Positions 17,518 through 32,428 of a stretch of 52,690 nt of DNA are shown piece by piece. How positions within the stretch are numbered: the first letter of the stretch is position 1; the number at the start of each line of letters is the position of its first letter. Source of the stretch: Nitrospirota bacterium (GTDB taxonomy: Bacteria > Nitrospirota > Leptospirillia > Leptospirillales > Leptospirillaceae); contig JAKAYF010000004.1 of NCBI GenBank assembly GCA_021816465.1, forward strand, positions 1-52,690, given 5' to 3'. Position numbers and translations under genes: made by a program. Under the pieces are notes generated by a model. It searched no databases, had not been told where the DNA came from, and saw only the letters and a program-made list of their open reading frames with translations.

Positions 17518-19966
17518 CTTCCATTTCTCCCCTGAGCGGCGCCAGGGATGCACACTGGATTTCATCTTCCGCCTGAAGGTTCAAAAGCTTCACACCCTGA
17601 GCGGTCCTTCCGGTCAACCGGATGGCCGATGTCTCGATCCTGAGAGCCTGACCTTTCTGGGTGATCAGAAAAACATCCTCAGACCCCGTTACCTTGATCA
17701 CCGAAACAACAGGGCCGGTCTTTTCAGCTGCCTTCAGAATCCGGACACCCTGTCCTCCCCGGCCCTGGATACGGAAATCCTTGCCTGTATCAACACGTTT
17801 TCCGTATCCCCTTGCAGTAATGACCGCAACAAAGTCATCCTCCCCAATCGTCTCCGCTCCGACAACAAGGTCGTTCGGGGCCAGCTTGATTCCCTTCACG
17901 CCTGAAGCCGTCCTCCCCATGCTCCGGAACCCCTTGTCAGGATCATCCATCGGAATGAGGATCCCCTTGCCACCCTTTGTCGCAATAAGAATGTCCGTTC
18001 CTGGTTCACCAACCATCACCTGGGCCAGACGGTCCCCTTCCTCAAGGGAAATTGCAATAATTCCGCTTTGACGGATCTGGCCATAATGAATCAGCTGGGT
18101 ACGCTTGATCTTGCCTTTCTCGGTGACAAAAATCAGACTTTTCTCTTCTCCAAAGGATCGGATGGAAAGAAGCTGGGTCACTTTCTCTTCAGGGGCAAGC
18201 GCGAGAAGGGAACGAATGCTCTTTCCCCTGGTCGCCCTCTGTCCTTCCGGAATCTCGTGGACCTTAAGACGGTAGACCTTTCCGATATCGGTGAAGAAGA
18301 GGATCGTCTCGTGCATGGTTGGAGCAAGTGTCGCAATCACGGCATCGTCATCCTTGAGGGTGACTCCGATTCGTCCCTTTCCTCCCCTGTTCTGGGTCGG
18401 ATAGGCATCTTTTGAAAGCCGCTTGATATATCCCTGGAATGTAAGATTGACGTAACAGGGATCATCAGGAATGAGCGACTCAAAGTCGATCTCGCCTTCA
18501 TCCGGAACAATCCTGGTCCGTCTGTCATCCCCGAATTTTTCACGGAGTTCGACAAACTCCTCTCTCACGACGCCCATCAGAACATCCCGGGAACCAAGAA
18601 TCCTTTCGAGTTCAAGAATGATCTTGCGAACCTCTTCATATTCGGCCTCGATCTTGTCACGTTCGAGTGCGGTGAGACGCTGCAGTCGCATGTCGAGAAT
18701 GGCGCGGGCCTGAATCTCGGAAAAAGAGTAGGAGTTCATGAGCCCCTCCCGGGCGGTCTCCGGGGAGTCCGATCCACGGATCAGGGCAATAATCTGGTCC
18801 ATCAGGTCGATAGCCCGCTTCAACCCTTCGAGGATATGGAACCTCTCGCGCGCTTTCCTCAAGCGGTACAAGGTCCGTTTGGTCACAACATCCTGACGGA
18901 AATCCAGAAAATGCCGGAGAGCCTCCATCAGGGAAAGAGTCACAGGCCGCTGGTTGACGATCGCAACAAAATTGACTCCAAAAGAGCTCTGGAGAGCGGT
19001 CATCGAGTAGAGGCGATTGATGATGACCTGTGGATTTCCGTCCCTTTTCAGGTCGAGGACAATACGCATTCCTTCACGATTCGACTCATCCCTGATATCG
19101 GCGATCCCGTCGAGCTCCTTGTCGCGGACCAACGCGGCGATTTTTTCAATCAGACGGGTTTTGTTGACCATATAGGGAATTTCGCTGATCACGATCGCCT
19201 GGCGATCCGCCCTGGTACTTTCCTCAACATCCACCACACCGCGCATGACCACGGATCCGCGACCGGTGCGGAAGGCTTCCTCGATCCCGGATCGGCCCAT
19301 GATCAGACCACCTGTCGGAAAATCCGGACCGGTAACGATGCGAAGCAGATCTTCCGTTGAAAAGGACGGGTTGTCGATCATCTCAAGGAGTGCATTGATG
19401 ATTTCACGGCTGTTATGGGGCGGGATGTTTGTCGCCATCCCAACGGCAATGCCGGAAGACCCGTTTAAAAGCAAAAGAGGGAGCCTGGCCGGAAGAACCT
19501 TTGGTTCTTCCAGAGACTCGTCATAGTTGGGACCAAAAGCGACCGTTTCTTCCGAAAGTTCGGACATCATCTCCTCGGAGATGGCCTTCAGCCGAATTTC
19601 CGTATACCTCATGGCTGCGGGGGAATCTCCGTCGATCGAGCCGAAATTCCCCTGGCCGTCGATCAATGGATAGCGAAGGGTAAACGGCTGGACAAGCCTG
19701 ACAGCTGTGTCATAAACCGCCGTATCTCCATGAGGATGGTACTTGCCGATAACATCGCCAACGATACGGGCAGATTTTTTATAGGCTCCGCCAGAACGAA
19801 CACCCATTTCGTGCATGGCAAAAAGAACCCTTCTCTGGACAGGCTTCAGTCCGTCCCTGATATCGGGCAACGCTCTGCCGACAATAACGCTCATGGAATA
19901 GTTCAGATAGGCGGTCCGGATTTCCGTATCAATGGCAATCGCCTGCTCAAAAGGAATCATGGCCAA
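17498..19966 (-). CDS. gyrA: DNA gyrase subunit A
   Basis: This 822-residue protein cleaves and rejoins DNA in the gyrase tetramer. The N-terminal segment [20 protein letters not shown], the catalytic tyrosine in [10 protein letters not shown], and the C-terminal beta-pinwheel with the GyrA-box-like segment [10 protein letters not shown] are visible. Start is a TTG at 19966: AAGGAG lies 8 bases before it, whereas the next ATG (two codons in) is less well placed. It follows gyrB by 51 bases. Confidence 0.97.
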   Translation of the reverse strand: MAMIPFEQAIAIDTEIRTAYLNYSMSVIVGRALPDIRDGLKPVQRRVLFAMHEMGVRSGGAYKKSARIVGDVIGKYHPHGDTAVYDTAVRLVQPFTLRYPLIDGQGNFGSIDGDSPAAMRYTEIRLKAISEEMMSELSEETVAFGPNYDESLEEPKVLPARLPLLLLNGSSGIAVGMATNIPPHNSREIINALLEMIDNPSFSTEDLLRIVTGPDFPTGGLIMGRSGIEEAFRTGRGSVVMRGVVDVEESTRADRQAIVISEIPYMVNKTRLIEKIAALVRDKELDGIADIRDESNREGMRIVLDLKRDGNPQVIINRLYSMTALQSSFGVNFVAIVNQRPVTLSLMEALRHFLDFRQDVVTKRTLYRLRKARERFHILEGLKRAIDLMDQIIALIRGSDSPETAREGLMNSYSFSEIQARAILDMRLQRLTALERDKIEAEYEEVRKIILELERILGSRDVLMGVVREEFVELREKFGDDRRTRIVPDEGEIDFESLIPDDPCYVNLTFQGYIKRLSKDAYPTQNRGGKGRIGVTLKDDDAVIATLAPTMHETILFFTDIGKVYRLKVHEIPEGQRATRGKSIRSLLALAPEEKVTQLLSIRSFGEEKSLIFVTEKGKIKRTQLIHYGQIRQSGIIAISLEEGDRLAQVMVGEPGTDILIATKGGKGILIPMDDPDKGFRSMGRTASGVKGIKLAPNDLVVGAETIGEDDFVAVITARGYGKRVDTGKDFRIQGRGGQGVRILKAAEKTGPVVSVIKVTGSEDVFLITQKGQALRIETSAIRLTGRTAQGVKLLNLQAEDEIQCASLAPLRGEMEDGTPST

Positions 19967-20017
19967 GAAAGTTACTCCTTCAGGGAGAATGAAACGTCAT
20001 CAAACATCGTGGATCGA

Positions 20018-22489
<2,472 letters not shown>

Positions 22490-22512
22490 CTAACGTGCCC
22501 TGTTAGAGAAAA

Positions 22513-23670
22513 TCACCCCATGGGCATTAACACATACCGGGAATGCGGATCCTCGAGCGCTCTCCATATGACCGGCATTGAATCCTTTGCCCCGAACTCC
22601 TTGCCGTAACGAACGTCGAACCGGATCGTTTCCCCTGATGTCACAGACAGAAGAACTCTCAGAAAATCGATCTTGAAAACAAGAGATCCTGGCTCCCCCT
22701 TGATAAAGGCCGGGAGAGTTTCGGTCGACTCACCGACCTCCTCGTTCATGGTCCTCAGGACCAAAAACCGGTCATTCCACTCAAAAATCACTTCGGGCTT
22801 CTTGTCGGAAACGACCGAAACCCTTTTAAGAGCACTGTCCAGCGACTCCCGGGCAATCTCGACTCCCACAGTGAATTCCTGCGGGAAGGCCTCCTTGTAG
22901 TTCGGATATGGCGTCGCCAGAAGCCTTGCGAAATAATAGAAGCGCCCCCAACGGAAAGTGACATATTTGGGATTCAGGACGATTTCAATCGACATGTTCG
23001 GATCTTTCGAATCAAGTTCAAGGACGTGGGCAAGTTCCTGAAGATTTCTCTTTTTCAGGATAAACCGGCTTTCCGACTGCCCCGTCACCGAACCGCCGGC
23101 ATCTTCTCCCAACGGAATAACTCCATGGTGAAGGCGATGGCCATCGGTACTGACCATATTCAGAATGGGCTGTCCCTTGTCTCCCAGCTCCCGGGTCAAA
23201 AGAATACCATTTAATGGCTTGCCCTCCTCTTCGGACGCAAACGGCAGGCTTTTTTTCAGCTGACCGAGAAAATCTCCCAGCGGGACAAGGAATGAGTATT
23301 CAGCGGTGATCTCCGGAAAAACATTAAACTCTTCCGGGTTGATTCCCTTAAGACTGCTCTGGATGCGCTCACGTTCGATACGCGTGAGACCGGAAGGATC
23401 CCTGGTAATGGTCAAATCGCCCGGAGGCAACTGACGAATCAAATTGAAAAGCGTCTTTCCCGGAACAGTGGTCTTGCCAGGCGACAAAACCCTTGCAGGC
23501 AACTCGAAACGTCCTCCCGTCTGGGTATCCGAGGCATACAGGGTCACAACGTCACCCTGTGCATCGAGTAAAACCTGGGAGCCGACAAGAGCTGCGTTTT
23601 TGCGGTCAGTCAGCGCGGCAATCCTTTGGACCCCGTCAAGAAATGTCTCCTGATCAACGATAATTTCCAT
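22513..23670 (-). CDS. dnaN: DNA polymerase III beta sliding clamp
   Basis: This 385-residue protein forms the ring that tethers the replicative polymerase to DNA. Three clamp domains can be followed, with typical segments such as GKTLFNLIRQLP and TDGHRLHHG, and the C-terminal PVIWRALEDPHSRYVLMPMG (family ending P-M). It lies 59 bases downstream of dnaA and 50 bases upstream of gyrB, the conserved origin-proximal order. Confidence 0.96.
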   Translation of the reverse strand: MEIIVDQETFLDGVQRIAALTDRKNAALVGSQVLLDAQGDVVTLYASDTQTGGRFELPARVLSPGKTTVPGKTLFNLIRQLPPGDLTITRDPSGLTRIERERIQSSLKGINPEEFNVFPEITAEYSFLVPLGDFLGQLKKSLPFASEEEGKPLNGILLTRELGDKGQPILNMVSTDGHRLHHGVIPLGEDAGGSVTGQSESRFILKKRNLQELAHVLELDSKDPNMSIEIVLNPKYVTFRWGRFYYFARLLATPYPNYKEAFPQEFTVGVEIARESLDSALKRVSVVSDKKPEVIFEWNDRFLVLRTMNEEVGESTETLPAFIKGEPGSLVFKIDFLRVLLSVTSGETIRFDVRYGKEFGAKDSMPVIWRALEDPHSRYVLMPMG

Positions 23671-23729
23671 TATTTCCTGTCTCCATGGATGGTTGTCACA
23701 AATCCCTGCTGTTCTATCTGTGGAGCAGT

Positions 23730-25124
23730 CTAGCTCCTGTTCTCAAGCCTCTTTTTAATCTGCTCTATCTCATTCATCGTCTGGGGATCGGATTCAAGGG
23801 CATCTTCAATATTCTTGCAGGAATGAATGATGGTGGAATGGTCCCGGCCACCAAGCTCCCTCCCGATTTCCGGGTAGGACTTATGGCCGATATCCCGGAT
23901 CAGATAAGCCGCCATATGCCTGGCAACCACCATGGAGCGGGTTCTTTTTCGCGACCGGATATCTTTTGCCGTAACGCCGTAAAAACCTGCCACTTCGGCA
24001 AGGATTCTTTCAACATCGGCGAGATCCTTCGTCGTAGGAAGAATATCGGACAAGAGCTTTCTGGCCACTTCAATGGTGATGGGCCTCCCCATCAGGTTTC
24101 CCCAGGCTCCCAGCCGAATCATCGCTCCTTCAAGTTCCCGGATATTGGTCTTGACCGTATTCGCCAGAAAAAAAACGACCTCCTCAGGAAGACTCAACCC
24201 CTCCTGAGTCATCTTGTCCCTCAATATCGCTATTTTCGTCTCGAAATCAGGAATCTGTATGTCAGCAATCAGCCCCCAGCTAAAACGCGACTTCAGACGA
24301 TCCTCAAGTGTTGCAATTTCACTGGGCATGCAATCGCTCGAGAGAATAATCTGTTTTCCATTTTCAAATAATGCATTGAACGTATAAAAAAACTCTTCCT
24401 GTGTCCTTTCTTTGCCTGAAAGAAACTGGATATCATCAACAATCAGGACATCAATCTTGCGATATCGTTCCCGAAACTCATTCATTTTCGAAAATTTGAG
24501 TGCCGTGACCATTTCATTAAGGAACGACTCTGTTGTGATATAAAGGATTTTCAGGGAAGGAAAACGGGATTTCATCTGATTTCCGATTGCGGAAACAAGA
24601 TGGGTTTTTCCAAGGCCGACCCCACCGAAAACATAAAAGGGGTTATAGGTGTTGGAAGGATTGTTCGCGATGGCTGTGGCCGCAGCGTGAGCAAACTGGT
24701 TGCACATCCCGACGACATAGTTTGAAAAAGTATAGCGGGGGCTCAGATGTGTCTCCCAGGCGGCTGACTGCTCCGGAGACATGGCCAGGACACCGGATGA
24801 AACCTTCGGCTTGGCTTCTGGCGGCGTTTCTCTGGTTTTCCTTTTCTTGGGTGAAGTCTTGACCGGAGAGAGAACATCAACGGTCAGAACGACCCGGTCA
24901 TTATCCAGAACCTCCTTCATCACCTGAACAATTTCGGACAGGTACCGCTCCTCAACCATTCTCTGGACAAAAGACGATCCGACAAACAGGGTGTAAACAT
25001 CCCCCGATCCTGAAAGGGATGCTCCCTCGAAAAGATCCAGAACCCCATCCAGATCTCGCGACTGCTCTTCCGGACCCAACTCGCGAAATCTGTTGAGAAC
25101 CCTCTGAAGAAGGACTGCGTCCAT
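23730..25124 (-). CDS. dnaA: Chromosomal replication initiator protein
   Basis: DnaA binds 9-base boxes at oriC and opens the duplex. Visible are the Walker A motif GGVGLGKTHL, Walker B VLIVDDIQFL, sensor and arginine-finger regions (LEDRLKSRFSWG), and the domain IV DNA-binding signature GGRDHSTIIHSCK. The start is placed at the ATG at 25124, which begins MDAVLLQRVLNRF; a TTG at 25151 adds nine residues. It is the first gene of the dnaA-dnaN-gyrB-gyrA block. Confidence 0.96.
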   Translation of the reverse strand: MDAVLLQRVLNRFRELGPEEQSRDLDGVLDLFEGASLSGSGDVYTLFVGSSFVQRMVEERYLSEIVQVMKEVLDNDRVVLTVDVLSPVKTSPKKRKTRETPPEAKPKVSSGVLAMSPEQSAAWETHLSPRYTFSNYVVGMCNQFAHAAATAIANNPSNTYNPFYVFGGVGLGKTHLVSAIGNQMKSRFPSLKILYITTESFLNEMVTALKFSKMNEFRERYRKIDVLIVDDIQFLSGKERTQEEFFYTFNALFENGKQIILSSDCMPSEIATLEDRLKSRFSWGLIADIQIPDFETKIAILRDKMTQEGLSLPEEVVFFLANTVKTNIRELEGAMIRLGAWGNLMGRPITIEVARKLLSDILPTTKDLADVERILAEVAGFYGVTAKDIRSRKRTRSMVVARHMAAYLIRDIGHKSYPEIGRELGGRDHSTIIHSCKNIEDALESDPQTMNEIEQIKKRLENRS

Positions 25125-25151
25125 CTCTTCTTCGTCCTTTATTTTAGGCAA

Positions 25152-25827
25152 GGATCAAAAGTCTTTCCACAGTTCATTCACACCTGTTGAAAAAGTTTTA
25201 TATGCAATGGCAAATGATCATCCGGGAAAAGCCGACGACTGGGAGGGAATAGATCCTGGTTCCGGAAAATACGGGGAGAAAATCTACCTCGGCACTATCC
25301 ACAAAAAAACCAGAAAAACGAGAGAACGAACCTGCTGCCCCCTGTCTTTGAAACCAATCGTCTATTTGTGGATCAAACGTGGACAACCTCAAGAACTTCC
25401 TGTGCATAACCTGCATATAACCGGACGCCACGATCCTAGCAGATCCCTAATCCACAATTCAAGAAATGTATCCCAAAGGTTATCCCCAGAATAAAAAAAC
25501 ATTATTTTATTTTCCGTATAAATACTTAAAAGACATGTCCACAAAAAAACCCTTCTCTACTCCTTACTTCTGACCTAAAACAAAAAAACAATACAAAAAA
25601 TCTATTTCTAAAAAAGCGCTTCCTCCATTCTTCCCCGAAAAGGACTCTCTCGTTTTCTCCCAAAACCCCCAATAAACTCCCGAGATAACTTGACCCTCAG
25701 TGAAGGTATCCCATAGAATAGTCTTTTAACTTTGGAAAAAACTTTCCATTTTTCTATGGAAACGGCCTTCTGTGCCCAATTACCGTCCATGTGAAATCTG
25801 TTCACACGATGCCTAAGGAGAATCCCA
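25152..25827. other. oriC: putative chromosomal replication origin (oriC)
   Basis: This 0.68 kb gap between divergent dnaA and ilvB has no credible gene. Sites one to three mismatches from the DnaA box TTATCCACA occur at 25163-25171 (CTTTCCACA), 25295-25303 (CTATCCACA), 25367-25375 (reverse, TGTGGATCA), 25378-25386 (reverse-like, CGTGGACAA), 25448-25456 (TAATCCACA), 25480-25488 (TTATCCCCA) and 25535-25543 (ATGTCCACA). A strongly AT-rich stretch at about 25490-25620 would serve as the unwinding element. An inverted repeat TTTCCAT (25743-25749) with ATGGAAA (25756-25762) lies nearer ilvB. Confidence 0.75.
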
Positions 25828-27579
25828 ATGAAGATGAGCGGAGCCGAAATGCTCCTCGAATCCCTCAAGAGGGAACATGTACAACATATTTTCGGCTACC
25901 CCGGAGGCGTTGTCCTTCCGATCTTTGATGCGTTGTTCAAGGATCCATCCCTCCAGGTAGTCCTGACACGCCATGAACAAGGGGCAGTCCACGCGGCTGA
26001 AGGCTATGCCCGCTCGACCAACAAGGTCGGAGTTGTCCTTGTCACATCGGGGCCCGGTGCCACAAACACAGTGACAGGGCTTGCCGATGCAAACATGGAT
26101 TCGATCCCCCTTGTCGTCATTACCGGCCAGGTCCCAACCAAAATGATCGGAAACGACGCTTTCCAGGAAGCAGACATTGTCGGTATCAGCCGATCCTGTA
26201 CAAAACATAATTTTCTGGTAAGAAGGATCCAGGATCTCCCAAGAATCATAAAAGAAGCCTTCTATATCGCCAGAACAGGACGTCCGGGCCCGGTACTCGT
26301 GGATCTTCCGAAAGACGTTATCGTCGACAAGGGAGACTTTATCTATCCCGACAGCGTCTCGATACGTTCATACAATCCGACCATGCAGGGCAACAGATGG
26401 CAGATCCGCAAGGCGGCCCAGGCCATATCCAAAGCCAAGCGTCCTGTTATCTACGCCGGCGGTGGAATCATTTCATCCGATGCCACCAAAGAACTCCTGG
26501 ATCTCGTGACCCTGACCAACATCCCAACAACGCTCACTCTCATGGGTCTTGGAGCACTGTCAGGAACTCATCCGAGATTTATGGGAATGCTCGGAATGCA
26601 TGGAACTTATGCCGCCAATATGGCAATCCACCACTGTGACCTCTTGATTGCTGTCGGTGTCCGCTTCGATGATCGTGTCACAGGAAAAATTTCCGAATTT
26701 TCTCCCCATTCGAAAGTCATCCATATTGATATCGATCCAACATCGATCAGAAAAAACTTTCATGTGGACATTCCCATCGTCGGCGATGCCAAAAATATCC
26801 TGAAAGACCTTATTGAAGAAATAAAGGAAATCAACAAACCAGAACCTCCTTCAAAAGATAAACTGATCGATACATGGATCGAACAGGTTGACGAATGGGA
26901 GAAAGAACATCCCCTCACCTATGAGCACGATACCGATGTCATCAAGCCCCAGTATGTCATTGAAAAGGTTTACCAGTTTACACAGGGAGACTGCATCGTC
27001 TCGACAGATGTCGGTCAACATCAGATGTGGACCGCCCAGTTTTTCAAGTTCATCAAGCCAAACACCTGGCTGACATCAGGTGGACTCGGCACAATGGGTT
27101 ACGGATTTCCCGCCGCAATAGGGGCACAAAAAGCCCATCCTGACAAAAGAGTCATCGCCATCACCGGCGAAGGAAGCTTCATGATGAACATTCAGGAGCT
27201 GGCGACGGTTGCTTCCCTCGATATTCCTGTAAAAATTGTCATTTTAAACAACAAATATCTGGGAATGGTTCGCCAGTGGCAGGAATTCTTTTACGGAGGC
27301 AGATACTCTTCCTCCTTCATCGGCCAGAGTCCCGATTTTGTAAAACTTGCTGAAGCGTTTGGCATAGTCGGTTTAAAGGCGTCAAGACACGATGAGGTTG
27401 AAAACGTTATTCTCGATGGATTCTCAAGACGTGGACCTGTCCTGATGGAATTCCACGTGGACCCAGAAGAAAATGTCTTTCCAATGGTTCCCGCGGGCGG
27501 ATCTAATATCGAAATGATCTTTGAAGCCCCCGAACACAGGGATGATCGAAAAAAACGGGATTCCATCCTGACGGCATAA
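25828..27579 (+). CDS. ilvB: Acetolactate synthase large subunit
   Basis: This 583-residue ThDP enzyme condenses two pyruvates (or pyruvate and 2-oxobutyrate), the first step toward valine, leucine and isoleucine. It has the catalytic glutamate region (FGYPGGVVLPIFD with RHEQGAVHAAEGYAR), the FAD-binding middle domain and the ThDP signature GEGSFMMNIQELATV followed by NNKYLGMVRQWQ. AAGGAG precedes the ATG. It is the first gene of a long plus-strand run, immediately beyond oriC. Confidence 0.96.
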   Translation: MKMSGAEMLLESLKREHVQHIFGYPGGVVLPIFDALFKDPSLQVVLTRHEQGAVHAAEGYARSTNKVGVVLVTSGPGATNTVTGLADANMDSIPLVVITGQVPTKMIGNDAFQEADIVGISRSCTKHNFLVRRIQDLPRIIKEAFYIARTGRPGPVLVDLPKDVIVDKGDFIYPDSVSIRSYNPTMQGNRWQIRKAAQAISKAKRPVIYAGGGIISSDATKELLDLVTLTNIPTTLTLMGLGALSGTHPRFMGMLGMHGTYAANMAIHHCDLLIAVGVRFDDRVTGKISEFSPHSKVIHIDIDPTSIRKNFHVDIPIVGDAKNILKDLIEEIKEINKPEPPSKDKLIDTWIEQVDEWEKEHPLTYEHDTDVIKPQYVIEKVYQFTQGDCIVSTDVGQHQMWTAQFFKFIKPNTWLTSGGLGTMGYGFPAAIGAQKAHPDKRVIAITGEGSFMMNIQELATVASLDIPVKIVILNNKYLGMVRQWQEFFYGGRYSSSFIGQSPDFVKLAEAFGIVGLKASRHDEVENVILDGFSRRGPVLMEFHVDPEENVFPMVPAGGSNIEMIFEAPEHRDDRKKRDSILTA

Positions 27580-27590
27580 GGCGGGAAAAC

Positions 27591-29218
<1,628 letters not shown>

Positions 29219-29857
29219 ATGAAGGTTTCTCCTGGTCATTTCTCTGGTCCCATTGCAAAGGAAGGTTTTCCCTTTGTCCTGATTTCCCTGGGAGTCGTTG
29301 CAGGTGCCGTTTACTTTTTGGGGCCTGCGGGAGGAATCCTGACGGTTCTCCCTGTTTTTGTCATTAATTTTTTCAGAAACCCTGCAAGGCAGGTTCCCGC
29401 TGGAGAAAGAACCATTGTTTCTCCGGCGGATGGAAAAATCGTTCGCGTTGAACATGATCACAACGGACGGATGCAAGTTTCCATCTTCATGAACGTCTTT
29501 GATGTCCATCTGAATAGAATTCCGATCAAGGGAACCATCAAGGGCATTTCCTATCATCCCGGAAAATTCCTGAACGCGGACATGGACAAGGCATCGCTTG
29601 AAAACGAGAGAAATACACTTGTCATTGAAACGTCCGGAAAACGGGAAATTCGTATGACCCAGGTTGCGGGTCTTGTGGCACGAAGAATTGTCTGTTACGC
29701 CGAAATCAATGATGTCCTGGAAAGTGGTATGATTTTTGGCCTGATCAGATTCGGTTCAAGAGTGGATCTCGATCTTCCGGGAGATTCGGAAATCAAGGTT
29801 TCCATGGGAGAGAGGGTTAGAGGAGGGGAGTCTGTCATTGGATACATATCCTCATGA
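29219..29857 (+). CDS. psd: Phosphatidylserine decarboxylase proenzyme (short form)
   Basis: This 212-residue enzyme makes phosphatidylethanolamine from phosphatidylserine at the membrane. The N-terminus is hydrophobic; the conserved blocks SPADGKIVRVEHD and MNVFDVHLNRIP are present, and the self-cleavage site is the GS in RFGSRVDLDLP, where the serine becomes the pyruvoyl group. The ATG follows the ilvC stop directly, so translation is probably coupled. Its substrate is made by the next gene. Confidence 0.93.
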   Translation: MKVSPGHFSGPIAKEGFPFVLISLGVVAGAVYFLGPAGGILTVLPVFVINFFRNPARQVPAGERTIVSPADGKIVRVEHDHNGRMQVSIFMNVFDVHLNRIPIKGTIKGISYHPGKFLNADMDKASLENERNTLVIETSGKREIRMTQVAGLVARRIVCYAEINDVLESGMIFGLIRFGSRVDLDLPGDSEIKVSMGERVRGGESVIGYISS

Positions 29858-30692
29858 CGAAGAAGGGAATGCGGGAACAAGAACGCGTTCCCGGGGAATC
29901 TATATTCTTCCGAATCTTTTTACCACGGGAAACCTCTTTTTTGGTTTTCTGGCGATTCTGGCAAGCTTTCAGCACGACTTCAAAAAGGCCGCCTTTTCCA
30001 TCCTGATTTCTTCGGTTTTTGACAATCTTGACGGAAAAGTCGCCAGACTCGCCAGAGCGACAAGCCAGTTCGGCGTTGAGTATGACAGCCTTGCCGATCT
30101 TGTCTCCTTTGGCGTTGCTCCAGCTTTTCTGGTCCTTAATGCCAATCTTGAAGGATACCATCGGCTCGGTTTGATGGCGGCCTTTCTTTTTGCCGCCTGT
30201 GGAGCACTTCGGCTGGCCAGGTTCAATGTCATCACGTCCAAGGTTTCGTCCCGTTATTTCATAGGACTTCCGATTCCGGCCGGGGCCCTTTTTATTGCCT
30301 CCGCCGAGATTGTTTCCACCGGTCCCCTTTCACAGGTGATCCCTTTTTCCCCGATGTTTTTTCTCGTATCGACCTATCTTGTTTCAATCCTGATGGTGAG
30401 TCCCATCCCCTACAGGAGTTTCAAGGAGGTTCGCTTCCTGAAAAAACCGCAGCATACGTTTGTTTCCGTACTGCTCGTGTCTCTCCTTTTTGTGCTCTAC
30501 CCGAAACAGTCTTTTTTCCTGGTTATCCTGACCTATGTTCTTCTGGGGCCGTCGGAGTTTATTCTTTTCCGGTTTTTTATGAAAAAACCACAGATCATGG
30601 ATTCCCTGCCCAATCCTCCTGCACAGCCAACAAGCAGGTCGCTCAAAGCCCGACTGATGTCGGACCGGTTTAGTCACCCCAAAAAACATTAG
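29838..30692 (+). CDS. pssA: CDP-diacylglycerol--serine O-phosphatidyltransferase
   Basis: This integral membrane enzyme joins serine to CDP-diacylglycerol. The CDP-alcohol phosphotransferase signature DGX2ARX8GX3DX3D is exact: DGKVAR, then eight residues, GVEYDSLAD. About eight membrane helices follow. The frame opens at a TTG at 29838 and overlaps psd by 20 bases; a start slightly downstream is possible, since the homologous part begins near IYILPNLFTTGNLFFG. The two consecutive lipid steps are thus encoded together. Confidence 0.93.
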   Translation: MDTYPHDEEGNAGTRTRSRGIYILPNLFTTGNLFFGFLAILASFQHDFKKAAFSILISSVFDNLDGKVARLARATSQFGVEYDSLADLVSFGVAPAFLVLNANLEGYHRLGLMAAFLFAACGALRLARFNVITSKVSSRYFIGLPIPAGALFIASAEIVSTGPLSQVIPFSPMFFLVSTYLVSILMVSPIPYRSFKEVRFLKKPQHTFVSVLLVSLLFVLYPKQSFFLVILTYVLLGPSEFILFRFFMKKPQIMDSLPNPPAQPTSRSLKARLMSDRFSHPKKH

Positions 30693-30747
30693 AAGCAAAT
30701 CATAACCAAATCTTTCACCTGAAATCGGAATCAGGGAGGAAATAGCA

Positions 30748-32307
30748 ATGGCCAGCCAGATTGTTCGTATTTTCGATACAACCCTCAGGGATGGAGAGCA
30801 GAGTCCGGGAGCATCGATGCAAAAAGAAGAAAAGCTTCTTGTTGCCCGGCAACTCGCCCGTCTTGGTGTGGATGTGATCGAAGCGGGTTTTCCTGTTGCC
30901 AGCCCGGATGATTTTTCTGCGGTGGCGGCTATTTCAAAAGAGATCCAGGACGGTCCTGTCATCTGCGCCCTTGCCAGGGCAATAGATCGTGACATCACTG
31001 TGGCTGCCGAAGCCCTTTCCGGGGCTTCACGTGGCCGCATTCACACCTTTATTGCGACCAGTGCCCTTCATATGGAAAAGAAACTCAAGATGTCGCAGGA
31101 CCAGGTCCTGAAAAATATTTTCAGGGCGGTCTCATTGGCCAAGGGACATGGCTATGAAGTGGAATTTTCGGCTGAGGATGCAACCCGGTCTGAACCGGAC
31201 TTCCTTTTAAAAGCGGTGACCTGTGCCATTGAGGCGGGAGCCACGATCATCAACCTTCCTGATACGGTCGGGTATGCCGTTCCCTCCCAGATATCGGAGA
31301 TGTTCGGACATTTGATCTCAAGGGTTCCGGGAGCTGGCGCGGTTGTTTTTTCCTGCCACTGCCATGATGATCTTGGCCTGTCGGTTGCAAACTCCCTGGC
31401 AGCCATCGAGGCCGGAGCCCGACAGGTCGAGTGTACGATCAACGGAATTGGAGAGCGGGCCGGAAATGCCGCTCTTGAAGAGATTGTTATGGCACTGAAG
31501 GTCAGAAAACACCATTTTGGAGTCGAGACGACCATCCGGACAGAGGAATTCACAAAAACGAGCCGTCTGGTCTCAACCGTTACAGGAATGATGGTCCAGC
31601 CCAACAAGGCGATCGTTGGAGAAAATGCTTTTGCCCACGAGTCCGGAATCCATCAGGATGGCTATCTGAAAGATAAAAATACTTACGAAATCATGGGAAG
31701 GGAACAGGTCGGTGCGAGTGCCGGAGGTCTGATTCTGGGAAAACATTCCGGACGCCACGCCCTGAAGGATCGTCTTTTGTCCATGGGATATTCCTTTGGA
31801 GAAGAAGATCTGAACGAGATCTACGACCGGTTCAAGAAGCTTGCCGACCAAAAAAAAGAAATTTTCGAAGAGGATATTGAAACGCTGATTGTTTCGACCG
31901 GCCGGAAAACGACGTTCCGCTTTGTCCTGAAACGGCTTCATTTAAGTGGCGGAACCGAGATTCCTCCAACGGCAACGATCGTTCTCGATGTTGACGGACA
32001 TGAGCACCGGATGGCCGGTCTGGGAGATGGCCCTGTCGATGCCATTTACCGGACCATTGCGAAGATGACCGGAACGACGGCAAGACTTGTTTCCTATGCC
32101 GTAAAAGCTATTACCGGAGGTACGGACGCCCAGGGAGAAGTTACCGTCAGGCTTGAAGATGGAGGCATTCTCTCTGTCGGACGAGGTTCCGATACCGATA
32201 TTCTGGTCGCTTCAGCCAAGGCATACCTGTCGGCCTTGAACCGGCTTGATCGAAAGAAAGGCCAGGATCTTAAAACAGAGGGTGAGGTCTCCCGGCCTGT
32301 TCTTTGA
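30748..32307 (+). CDS. leuA: 2-isopropylmalate synthase
   Basis: This 519-residue enzyme commits 2-oxoisovalerate to leucine. The catalytic TIM barrel has FDTTLRDGEQSPGASM at residues 9-24 and CHCHDDLGLSVANSLAA, and a C-terminal allosteric domain that binds leucine follows (GHEHRMAGLGDGPVDAIYR). GGGAGG precedes the ATG. It continues the ilv run toward leucine; leuC and leuD are not in this window. Confidence 0.96.
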   Translation: MASQIVRIFDTTLRDGEQSPGASMQKEEKLLVARQLARLGVDVIEAGFPVASPDDFSAVAAISKEIQDGPVICALARAIDRDITVAAEALSGASRGRIHTFIATSALHMEKKLKMSQDQVLKNIFRAVSLAKGHGYEVEFSAEDATRSEPDFLLKAVTCAIEAGATIINLPDTVGYAVPSQISEMFGHLISRVPGAGAVVFSCHCHDDLGLSVANSLAAIEAGARQVECTINGIGERAGNAALEEIVMALKVRKHHFGVETTIRTEEFTKTSRLVSTVTGMMVQPNKAIVGENAFAHESGIHQDGYLKDKNTYEIMGREQVGASAGGLILGKHSGRHALKDRLLSMGYSFGEEDLNEIYDRFKKLADQKKEIFEEDIETLIVSTGRKTTFRFVLKRLHLSGGTEIPPTATIVLDVDGHEHRMAGLGDGPVDAIYRTIAKMTGTTARLVSYAVKAITGGTDAQGEVTVRLEDGGILSVGRGSDTDILVASAKAYLSALNRLDRKKGQDLKTEGEVSRPVL

Positions 32308-32428
32308 TCCCGGTCTTGTGTTCCGGTTCTGAGAGCCCCGGCATTTGAGCCGGGAATCAGTCACCCTGGAATCATTGTGCAAACGGGATCGATGATCCCT
32401 GTTGTAAACAGCATTTCGGAGAAATGGC
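32308..32428. other. 121-base spacer between leuA and leuB
   Basis: A GC-rich near-palindrome (CCCCGGCATTTGAGCCGGG, near 32336-32354) could be a weak terminator or processing hairpin, but no U-run follows. No leader peptide was recognised. Confidence 0.3.
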
